Assembly: GCA_946800325.1 (NCBI GenBank)
Contig: OX326958.1
Coordinates: 31,169,314 to 31,233,313, forward strand
DNA length: 64,000 bases
DNA from: Luzula sylvatica
Lineage: Eukaryota > Streptophyta > Magnoliopsida > Poales > Juncaceae
Reading direction: 5' to 3'
Shown here: in pieces, positions 55,332 to 64,000 of the stretch
How the letters are laid out: each line of letters opens with the position of its first letter
Numbering within the stretch: the stretch's first letter is position 1
Notes under the pieces: generated by a model
The model's input: the letters and a program-made list of their open reading frames with translations, nothing else
Databases searched by the model: none
What the model was told of the DNA's origin: nothing
Position numbers and translations under genes: made by a program

Positions 55332-56303
55332 ATGGATCACTATATGATCCTAGTACTCCTTCTCCAGACTATCCACGTTTCTATTGCTCAAACCAACGGT
55401 CCAACGGGGTCGCATGACTCCATCAACTCTGGGTTTTCTACAACCACGGGCTCGATCTTCGCAGCCCTTCTCGCCATTTTCGTTCTTATAGCTTTTTTCT
55501 CCGTCTACTACAACCGTTGTATGTATGGCCGCGCGACAAGTCACACAACTATTATTCGCCCATCCACCACCAGTGTTGCAACAACTGTCCTTGATCCCGA
55601 TGAAAGAAACAATCGACGAGGCCTTGACCAGTCCGTGATAGAAACCTTTCCTATAATGGAATATGCGGCCATTAAGGCGCTGAGCACGATAAAGCGACCA
55701 CTCGAGTGTGCGGTTTGCTTGTCAGAGTTTGCAAATGATGACTCACTACGATTGCTTCCAGGATGTTACCATGTGTTCCATCCAGACTGCATTGACAAGT
55801 GGCTCGAAAGCCACGTCACTTGTCCGGTTTGTCGCGCCGACCTGACTAAGCCATCCCTGCCATCCAATGAGTCTTCCATCACTTCGATTACTGATGTGGC
55901 AGCTGAGGAGCAAATCACAGATGGCCACGTGGAAAATCAAGATCATAAATCTAGCATGATGAACGGGTTAGAGAGATTCACGTTAAGATTGCCGGATCAT
56001 GTCAGGAGGGAGATCGAGGATGCTCGGAGGCATCGAAGATCAGTCAGCATGGCTGGTTATGCATTTGAAAGAAGAGAAAGCGGTAGGAGCGGAAGATTAT
56101 GGGGATTTGTCAAGTCGTTCTCCTTTCGACGGCGAACAGAAGCGGAGGTAGGCGAGGGATCGTTTAAGAGAGTCTTTCCACTTGCGGAAGGTGCCGGAGC
56201 TCCGGCGAGTTACCGGAGTGTTGCTTTTATTGGATCCGGATCTGGAGAAAGTCAAAGTGAGGATACACATGCCTCGGAGATGACGGTGCTTGACCGGGTT
56301 TAG
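55332..56303 (+). CDS. ATL-family RING-H2 E3 ubiquitin ligase (323 aa), copy 2, ATL6/ATL31-like
   Basis: Intronless and complete. Residues 1-19 look like a signal peptide (ends ...VSIAQ). A membrane segment lies at about 41-60, GLD at 97-99, and RING-H2 at 126-167 with the full ATL ligand spacing (CAVC ... HVFHPDC ... CPVC). The long C-terminal tail has RRHRRSVSMAGY and SGRLWGFVKSFSFRRR. Signal peptide, length and this tail resemble Arabidopsis ATL6/ATL31, which ubiquitinate 14-3-3 proteins in the carbon/nitrogen response and act in defence; orthology was not tested. It lies about 480 bp downstream of copy 1 in the same orientation. Upstream DNA has GTCAA W-box-complement cores (about 55165 and 55222). 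Confidence 0.96.
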   Translation: MDHYMILVLLLQTIHVSIAQTNGPTGSHDSINSGFSTTTGSIFAALLAIFVLIAFFSVYYNRCMYGRATSHTTIIRPSTTSVATTVLDPDERNNRRGLDQSVIETFPIMEYAAIKALSTIKRPLECAVCLSEFANDDSLRLLPGCYHVFHPDCIDKWLESHVTCPVCRADLTKPSLPSNESSITSITDVAAEEQITDGHVENQDHKSSMMNGLERFTLRLPDHVRREIEDARRHRRSVSMAGYAFERRESGRSGRLWGFVKSFSFRRRTEAEVGEGSFKRVFPLAEGAGAPASYRSVAFIGSGSGESQSEDTHASEMTVLDRV

Positions 56304-56924
56304 TTTTTTAAGATAATTTTCTTTTACCTAGTCTTTGTTATGGACTTCACTTTCTTAATTTAATAGTCTTAATTGTGGACTTATGGTGGTGGCCCGCTTA
56401 TTTATAGAGTGCAGATTTATCTTTGTTTAACTATATTTTCCCATTGTTAATGTTGAGTCAAGGGTTCTAAGATCATTCCAGAAACCAAAGACCTTAATTG
56501 ATCACAACAGGGCAAAATCCATCGACCATACTGACGCCAGCAGTGACATAAGTATGATCTTAGATTCTTAATAGCCTAATGTAATAATCAGTCTAGTTTA
56601 AGGCCCAATTTGGCCTAATTAAATAGTTTCGGCCTGTATATGTTTTTGTTGCACTATAATTAAGGTCAACACAAACTCCTTTTTTTCCTTCTGTTTACCA
56701 AGTTTACTTGCTTGCATATCATTTTTTAAGCATAAACAAATAGATTCTTTCACTTTAAAATTATTATCAATGTGATAGCTGTGGTACAAACTCCATAAAA
56801 AATATATTTCCAACGTCCATAATTGTACCCAATTGATATTGCAAAATTCTTTATAATGAAACACTCGATTGCAATAATAATCTTCCCTCAAAAAATACAC
56901 CGAAATCAATCGGAAAATTAAGTT

Positions 56925-57431
56925 ATGAGTTTTCCTTTTCCACCGAATCCGTTTTTCTTACCACAACCACCACCTCCACCTTCCCTCAATGTCCCATATG
57001 ATCCAGTTAGAAGCTTCTTAGTTTTGTTTGGCATTATAGTGTGTCCTTGTTTAATCATACTTTTTATACTCGTATGGTTTTGCAAAAGAAGAGCAAATAC
57101 TCTTCGTCAAATTGCTGCGAATACAGAAGCTCCCGATATGATCAATGGGCAAGACGAAGACGAGGGGACAGAGAGTCAAGGAGGTCTCGATAAATTTACG
57201 ATAGAAATGTTTTCCATATTGGAGAGAAATGATGTCATGCGGCTAATTACTGCGAATGCAGAATGTGTAATTTGTTTGTCTGAATTTTCAGATCATGAGA
57301 TTCTTCGCAGGATACCGAGTTGTCGCCATGTTTTTCATGTGGAGTGCATTGATACTTGGTTGGCCTCGCAAGTTACTTGTCCTGTTTGCCGGATTAATTT
57401 GAAGGAAATAAATAATCACATTATTGTGTGA
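56925..57431 (+). CDS. Short ATL-family RING-H2 protein (168 aa), copy 3
   Basis: Intronless. The N-terminus is proline-rich ([17 protein letters not shown], residues 4-20). A membrane segment lies at about 30-52, GLD at 87-89, and RING-H2 at 114-155 with the ATL spacing (CVIC ... HVFHVEC ... CPVC). The protein ends only 13 residues after the RING, so it lacks the long tail of copies 1 and 2. Expected role: membrane-anchored E3 ligase. Same strand, about 620 bp after copy 2. More diverged than copies 1 and 2 are from each other, so it may be an older duplicate. No truncation signs; short ATLs of this size are common. Confidence 0.94.
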   Translation: MSFPFPPNPFFLPQPPPPPSLNVPYDPVRSFLVLFGIIVCPCLIILFILVWFCKRRANTLRQIAANTEAPDMINGQDEDEGTESQGGLDKFTIEMFSILERNDVMRLITANAECVICLSEFSDHEILRRIPSCRHVFHVECIDTWLASQVTCPVCRINLKEINNHIIV

Positions 57432-59300
57432 AGTTAGATAAGAACTACGCAATTAATTAAGTGATCATATTTATTGATTTTACCTTGCATTTTAAAATTT
57501 ATGTGAGTTGTTTTTACCAGATTAGTACGATTTGAGAATTAGTAATTCTTGGTAGTCTGGTTAATCAGGTTCTAGTTTTCTTCTTTTCATTGTATATATG
57601 TGTTTGTTTTAATTTATTTAACATATATGTGCACAGAGAAAACGATTTTTTAATATTTTCCACAAAAAGAAAATTTAAATTCAGGATACAATTGTTTTTA
57701 ATCCGAATATTTTGCGGATACAACTACGATTCGGCTAGATATGCCTGTATGCATCCTAGATGAGATTATCCGCATGTTTCCGGAATGTGTTCAAATCATG
57801 GTGTTGTTTGTTCTCCATTTTCGACTGTTTGTTTATTTTGATGGATAAGCAAATTAGTTCATTAAATTGTAATAATTTATTTTATATGAGTTTTTTTTTA
57901 AGAAAAATGAAGAGGTTTCTTTCATTCGATTCCTTTATGGAAGATTTCCGTATTTTCATCGAAAGAAATGAGATTCATAACATCTATGTCAACTTTCTAA
58001 TCTCTCTTGGGAAGAGCAATTCTATAGAATTTTCTTAGCTTAGTTATTTGGTTCCCTATTTTTTTTTTATTTGTAGGATTCTTTTAGGAAAAGAATTTGG
58101 TTTTCACTGAGCAGAAATAATATGATGATGGTTCGAGCAAACCAGAATTATCGTTTTTAGCTATTTTGCTCCAATCAATTGTATTTTCTATCTATTCAAA
58201 TAGAAAAATAAAAATGAAAGATCTAGTTACGATTAGAAATCTACTTTGGTATCCTTATCCATAGATATTTATACTTTGAAAATTGGTAAGAGTTTAATCC
58301 AATTCAAAAAATTATGATTCGCGTTTTTATATCCATAATCTTTTTATTCCAAAATACTCATTAGTTTTTGACTCATATATCCCCGTTTATAAGTAATTGA
58401 TATATAATCAATCTATTAGAAATTATATTTTTAGAATTCAAAATCACACTCCAAATTGAACCCCGCCAATTAGTTTACATCATGGTTCTGAATATCGGAC
58501 TCGGACTCGGCCGGCCTCGTTGGAACTCGGTCGATTCAGACCAGACTCGGACTAGTCGGAAAAAAAATCGGACTATTGGTAAAAAAGTTGGAAATTTTTT
58601 TTTAAAAAAATTGAAAATCATTATAAGAACAAATTCTACCAATAAAAACTAAAATTACGACATAAAAAATACTACATTACATTATCAACAGGAAAACAAA
58701 TTACTATTGTCAGAAACTGCGACAAACAAACGAGTTACGAGTCATGCTACCAACAATACAATAGATATACAATTGATAATCAATCAACATTATATAAATT
58801 TTGCCCATAAAACCTATATAAATTAGATGCTAAACTCTACTTCAGAATTGGTAAACAATTAATATTATATTTTTTTTATTAAAATGAAAGGGATGTTTCA
58901 TCCATGATTAGATATAAAAAGATGGAAGTTTATTTACATGGTTTTAATTTGAAAACCTAGATCATTAAAAAATCAGTCCAATATACTAAATAATTGAATC
59001 ACTTTTGTAATAAATATCAAAAATATGATTTTGATATTTGTAGATTATTATTCCTAAAATCTCAGAATATAAGACTCATATTAAAAATATAACTCTTCCA
59101 ACGATCAAAACCGAGTTCTTATGTGTCAAAATTTTCGAAAGGGTATAACCGTAATTTCATTTTATGGGTTATTTAAATAAATATATTATAAGGTCTTATT
59201 TACAAAATGATCAAACCATTAACAATAGTAAAACTAGATTTTGTAAAATAAATCCCATATAGATGTAAATTAAATGGTTTGCAAATATGTAAGATTTAAG
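57432..59300. other. Intergenic, no gene seen
   Basis: AT-rich with no supported coding region. At 58490-58570 there is a CGGACTCGG/CTCGGTCGA-rich patch, a degenerate repeat seen as local short motifs only. A terminator for the ATL genes cannot be assigned. Confidence 0.4.
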
Positions 59301-59339
59301 GGTTATGTATAAAAAGTGCAATTCCACTAACTTTCTTAG

Positions 59340-61555
59340 TCGGCTTAATAAGCCTCCCTTCTCTTTATACGTGGAAGAGAAAACATTCATGAAACCCTAA
59401 GGAGAGAAGAGAAAAAAAAAAAAAAAAACATTAAGGAAAAGAAGAAAATTCGCTAAACGAAAAGCAACAAAATTCTTAGGAGGTTGAGTTGTGCGACTTG
59501 GCAAGATCAAAAGAAGAATTTCATCCAAGTTTCGAGTTGTTTCATTTTCATTCCATTTTATGTACAATTTTGATTAATCCCTTGTTTAACGAGTTTTTTC
59601 CATTAGCTGAGTGCTACTCTCACTTGTCTTTTATTAAGAATTCAATTACGAGCGTAAAAGTTCTTGTGAGACAAGAAAAGAGAAAAAGAAAGGAGATTGG
59701 ATCTTGAGCAAGTTTGTGGGAATTATAGGGGAATTCGCCGCAACCGAAAGACGAAAGCTCGAGGTGGATACGAGTAGAGGAATCTCAACTGAGATTCTCT
59801 GTTGTGATCAATCGAGAGCAAGGTCGAGCAGGGTCGGAGACGAACCGGAGCAATTCCGGTTGTATACGACAAAGGAGCTTCGAATTAGGTGTCGAATCGC
59901 GCGGGCGTGGGACGTGCGTGTTGTTGATTAATTCTAACCTAGAGGGGGGTAAATTTGGCAATCTAACTTACACTTAGTTTAGATTTAAACCTAATTTACG
60001 GTGCGGAATAAATAATAATTTAGATGATAAAGATGATACCGTACAAACACTTTGACACAAGATGTTTGTTTACGAAGTTCGGTAGGTGGTTGCTTTGTAG
60101 CTTTAACTCACCCTTTACTCGCTTAATTGACCGACTCAATTATTTGCGAGTACCTACGTCTCCGGGAATGCCTTGTGCCTCTTTTTGGCTTTCGATTGAA
60201 TTCCAACTCAACTCGATTACAAGGATTTGCCTAGATCGATTTACACGCTTCTATCGATCTATAGCTTAGGCTCTTTACAATTTGTTGCACTAGCCTATTA
60301 CACTTTTTCACTAATCGAGCTACAACGTGATCGGTCACGTGAGTGGGATACGATTAGTGGAGAATATCGAAAGTAGATCAACGATCTAAAGAGGTTTCTC
60401 AAGCTATCAATGGATATAGAAAATCACAGCTTAGGGTTTCTCTCTTTTTAGGTTTGAAAGTTTGAAATTGAGGAAGTGAGAGAGAGAGACCCATGAAGCA
60501 TTCTATTTATACTCTCTATAGAAATCCTTCAGAAAACTTGCAGTGCGTTCGAACGCATACAGTCCGTTCAGAACGCACTTGAAGTTTGCACTAGCCGTTT
60601 CAAAATAACGTGCAAGTACATCTTGGGTCCGTTCGAACGGACAATGTCCGTTCGTAACGGACTCAATTATACATAGCATTTTGCGTTCACAGGAACAAGA
60701 GTCCGTTCAACGCACTGAAAAGTGGGTGAACGGATTCCAGGTTGTCCGTTCGAACGCACATGTGTGTTCGTTCGAACGCACACATCCCTGTGACATATTT
60801 CCGTTCACAGGAAAGATTGTCCGTTCAACGCACTCAGAAGGTGTGTGAATGGATTCTAATTGTCCGTTCGAACGTACATGATTGTTCGTTCGAACGCACA
60901 CATCCCTGGGACACGTTTGGTTCTAATCAAGCTTTAAAGTTTTGATATTTAGCAAGTCCGTTCTGAACGGACTTTGAGTTCGTTCAGAACGCACTTCCTG
61001 CTTGACTGAACTCTTTGTTATTTTGAACATGATTTTACTTGAGTTCTACTAGGTTTGTACCTATGGTTTATTTGTGGCGTGTCCCACTCACGGAAGGCTT
61101 CAACATCTTGAGTCTTGATGTATTCCAATGGCCTTCCTTGCGTTCTTCTTTTCTTGTTTATGTTGAGACTTCATGTCCTGATTCTTGATGTAATCCAATG
61201 AAGTCTTCCTTCACAAGTCCTCCTTCATCTTCGTATCGTACCTATGTTATCCTGCACTTTTCTGGATGTATACATTAGTACTGACAGTGTTTTGAAATAA
61301 TCAAACTATCAGGAAATTTGAACCAACACGTGTCGCCGGAATCGAAGCAAGCAAACAAGCAAGCAACTAATTTAACAACCCGTCTCCGTGATCAATTTCA
61401 TGTGGTATGTTTCTATGTATATAATAATTATATTCATATGTAGTTGCATGTAGTTTAGGATTCGTACGTTCGAGTCGTCGACGTGGTCCTCGGGATCGGG
61501 TCGGACCGGGCCTCTCAATCCGCTGCGCGGGGCTCGGTAGTGACGCCGATATCCA
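59340..61555 (+). mobile_element. LTR-like sequence (family D) interrupted by the solo B LTR
   Basis: Sequence on both sides of the solo LTR resembles the R/U5 part of family C: GGTGGATACGAGTAGAGGA (59764) against GGTGGATACGGGTAGAGGA, and CAACCCGTCTCCGTGATCAA (61376) against CAACCCGTCGTGCGTGATCAA, followed by a CCGG-rich end and GATATCCAACA at about 61550. The left boundary is not identified. No following primer-binding site is recognised, so it may itself be solo or truncated. Confidence 0.45.
59922..61328 (-). mobile_element. Solo LTR of element B family (1,407 bp)
   Basis: Same length and nearly identical sequence to the LTRs at 11215 and 20449. Left end TGTTGATT (one change from TGTTGGTT), right end AACCAACA. 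Flanked by perfect CGTGT at 59917-59921 and 61329-61333. TATA (minus) at 60504-60511; palindrome array about 60543-60994. Formed by LTR-LTR recombination removing the interior. Confidence 0.95.
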
Positions 61556-61669
61556 ACAGGATTGCCGAAAGATAGGCCCGATGAGAAACTGATCTTCCTC
61601 AGGCAAGGTGCAAGGCATTAATGCTATCGATGTTCTACTCCGAAGAGCTCTTCGTGGTGACAACCAATA

Positions 61670-62210
61670 TTAAATTTTTTTACAGCGGTAGGAACCAATA
61701 TGTTCTAGTTTTGCCGGAGGGTCTGGACCGTGACGAGGTCCTCTCCAATATATTTATGCCTTTCCGTCGAGCAAACTTCGGACCATTCAAATGAGAACTT
61801 TCAATTTATGCGGATAAAGTGGATTTGACATATCGAGTATGGATTAAGCTCTACTATTTCCCTCTTCATGGGCGGTACTTCGATGATTTAGCCACTGATG
61901 TAGGTCCATTTGTTATCATTATCAACCTCAATCCATTAGAAAATTTAACGTCCATGAAATACGTTAAGTTGTTGTTGGTGTATCGGATTTGAGCCTAATC
62001 TCGAGAGCTGTCAGTCGAGGTCTCAAATACAGAGTGCCTATGATGGTGCCGGGTCGAATTGTTGAGCCCCAACTATACGCAACGCCACTAGACCCGTCTC
62101 CAAATCAAGCTGTCTATGACAACATCATGCTCTTACTCCGAGGAAATAAGCAATCACTCATCACCCGAATAAACGCGGTATCACCTGCAACAGTTTGGCA
62201 AGCCTGACTC
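61670..62210 (+). pseudogene. LINE ORF1-like remnant (DUF4283-type)
   Basis: Broken frames. One reads ...RVWIKLYYFPLHGRYFDD (about 61838-61890), the WxRL-PLH style of DUF4283 domains in plant LINE ORF1 proteins and their relatives. A second frame (61989-62207) reads MSLISRAVSRGLKYRVPMMV. Stops and shifts make it non-functional. It lies upstream of reverse-transcriptase sequence in the same orientation, consistent with one decayed LINE. Confidence 0.5.
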
Positions 62211-62565
62211 TAAATCTTCGGTAGAAACAATCCGAACACCGCATCCGACAATTCTGACTACGAGGAAGGTCATGGTCGACATCGAATTTCTCCAAAAACT
62301 ATGCACCTTGGCAAGAGACTTGATTATGGTGGCCTCCACCAGTCCGAAAAATCTATCCAAATCGGCCTCGCCGGTCGGAAGCTCCTCAACCAGGCCAATC
62401 ACGGGAAACAAGACAACAGCAGAAGCGGCTCGGACAAAAAGGAGTAGATTGGCATTTGCAAGCTCGCTGGCAGTTGTCAGAAACCAGAATCACCATCACA
62501 ATTAGTTGTATTAGCGCACCGATTAAGTTATTCTGTAAATTGTTGGCCAATAAACTACAATTTTT

Positions 62566-63029
62566 ATGCCATCTTTAATTTCCAAAAGACAAACAGATTT
62601 CATCAAGGATCGGTCAATCATAGAAACTTTCCTATCAACTCAAGAAATCATATCTCTATACCATCGTAGGAAAATTCCGACCGTAATGATTAAGGTGAAC
62701 TTTAAAAAGACATTTGATAACTTATCTTGGACATTCCTATCGAAATTGTTGAGGTTAGGGGCTTCCCACCCTGTTGGACATTATGGATTACGAAATTACT
62801 AGAAACTTCATCCTCTTTTGTTATTGCTAATGGCTGGCTTGGACCCACATTTACACACCGTAGAGGATTAAAGCAAGAGGACCCGCTATTTCCATACCGC
62901 TTCAACATTATTGCCGATTTACAGCAAAGGATGATCCATAACGTGTCTCCCCTTTTGACATGTACCGGAACCGTATCCCCTCGGCCTCAACCTTCGCAAT
63001 ATACGAACGACACAATAATATTTGCCTAG
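62566..63029 (+). pseudogene. LINE reverse transcriptase remnant
   Basis: Two overlapping frames (switch near 62750) give the order typical of plant L1 reverse transcriptase: QTDFIKDRSIIETFL, KVNFKKTFDNLSWTFL, RGFPPCW, RRGLKQEDPLFPY, then QYTNDTIIFA. The catalytic aspartate expected in K(I/V)DFxKAFD is asparagine, and the active-site YADD is YTND. Dead copy. Confidence 0.85.
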
Positions 63030-63490
63030 CCTCACTCAAAGAATTCACATATTATCTTCGAGATACTGTCTCTTTTTCCGAGATTACGGGATTTCATATT
63101 GATAAGAGGAAAATGAAGCACCTTTTTGATATCTAATTTGGGGATATTAGCCCTTTTGAATCACAACTTTATATATACAATTGTTCATATTTAAGATTGT
63201 AAGAATATTTCTTCACTAAGTGTGTTTTATTGATAATTTCAGGTTTTTGGGCGAAAGTTTTTGGCATTCCAACAGTGTAGTTGTCTTCCTCTCCTCGCGC
63301 CGATAAAATCGATATATTATACTGCCCATTTCGGTACATGTATGAGGAAGGAGACAAGTAATATACCACACAAAAGTCTACACCAAATTCTATACGAAAA
63401 CCACTCACTCCATAACCACCATTCAGCCCACTTTCCTCACATAAAATTACCAAACTACCCTCAATCCTCTCAACCACCTCTTGACCAATG
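63030..63490. other. Decayed LINE 3' flank and unassigned sequence
   Basis: Further degraded reverse-transcriptase-like codons immediately after 63029 (GFHIDKRKMK near 63090), then unassigned DNA. No gene supported. Confidence 0.35.
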
Positions 63491-64000
63491 AGAGGGCTCC
63501 AAATGCACTATAAATAGACCCCAAGGGCCCTTGGGGCAGGATTGCTTCTCCCTTCCTCTCCCTCGCTCTTCGGAGCACTTTCACGCCCACTCTCTTTCTC
63601 TCCCCCTCTCTCCCTCTTAAGCAAGTCCAAGAACCTTCAAGAACAAGCAAGAATTGCAAATTCGAACGATAATTCTCTAGGATCGAGCACCGAATAGAAG
63701 CTTACTTCATTCGGTGATTTGGTCTACACTTCGACGAAGATCGAGTTGTGTGGTTTGGGTTGGAGCTTTCTTCATCCGAATCCGCGCAAGCAAGAAAACG
63801 AGCTTACTCTACTTCGATTGGGAGCTTTCTTCCAATTGACATCTTGCAAATCTCGAGTTCACTCAACCGGTACGGAGCTTACTTCGATTGGCGAGTGGAT
63901 TGGTACGAAAGGAACACGTTGTGCGAGGCGACTAGCTCACTAGCATCTCAAGGCAACGGAGAAGGCATCCAAGACGAGACTCGAAGCTTACTTCATCTCT
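63491..64000 (+). mobile_element. LTR-like promoter and leader, cut by window edge
   Basis: A TATA box TATAAATA (63509-63516) is followed by a pyrimidine-rich leader and then a run of six or seven repeats of a motif near GGAGCTTACTTCGATTGG (63696, 63761, 63803, 63830, 63875 and 63981). No ORF. The layout suggests R/U5 of an LTR retrotransposon, but no LTR end or primer-binding site is in view. A host gene 5' region is the alternative. Confidence 0.35.

Overview
This is a repeat-dominated plant nuclear window, most likely from a eudicot. The basis is CACTA (En/Spm), copia-type, Helitron, MULE, hAT and LINE sequences, AT-rich introns, and three tandem ATL-type RING-H2 genes. I cannot name the species. 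Only about 3 kb (54.1-57.4 kb) looks like ordinary host genes. Almost everything else is transposon sequence, much of it nested.

Layout. 1-5.6 kb: the right part of a minus-strand Ty1-copia-like element (element A) with LTR, primer-binding site, a truncated gag, no pol, and an extra downstream ORF (aORF). 5.6-7.9 kb: internally repetitive DNA ending in a Helitron-type 3' terminus. 8.2-24.5 kb: a CACTA transposase locus (TNP2-like gene, then a TNP1-like gene), split at one AGTTG target site by a second copia-like element (element B) and rearranged: 9765-12621 recurs almost perfectly at 18999-21855, so the second half of the transposase now follows a solo LTR. 24.8-29.9 kb: a foldback MITE and a large MULE-like element, both in (TA)n tracts. 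30.0-30.36 kb: CACTA terminal sequence. 30.4-33.7 kb: leader, primer-binding site and an unusual 2.8-kb LTR-like unit of a third family (C) whose ends form a ~0.6-kb inverted repeat. 33.8-37.4 kb: a ~175-bp AT-rich tandem array. 38.9-42.9 kb: small non-autonomous MULE and hAT elements with target-site duplications. 43.0-50.8 kb: a second CACTA element whose TNP2 gene has lost its catalytic core while its eight-exon TNP1-like gene is almost intact. 53.0-53.5 kb: a short Helitron candidate. 54.1-57.4 kb: three ATL genes. 59.9-61.3 kb: a third copy of the B LTR (solo, perfect TSD), set inside another LTR-like sequence. 61.7-63.0 kb: LINE remnants. 63.5-64 kb: an LTR-like promoter and leader.

Most interesting pattern. 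Elements A and B both carry dense clusters of short palindromes in two places: in the LTR just upstream of the TATA box, and just upstream of the aORF. The cores are family-specific: CGTTATAACG in A and CGTTCGAACG in B. A third family (C) also carries TTCGAA-centred palindromes. The shared U5-side ~385 bp of the A and B LTRs is nearly identical while the palindrome-bearing U3 is replaced. This suggests a cis-regulatory module that may co-evolve with an element-encoded protein (the aORF product), formally like the motif/anti-silencing-protein pairs of VANDAL transposons. That functional link is inference.

All similarity statements come from reading the sequence by eye; no database search was run. 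Identities and counts are approximate unless an exact position is given.
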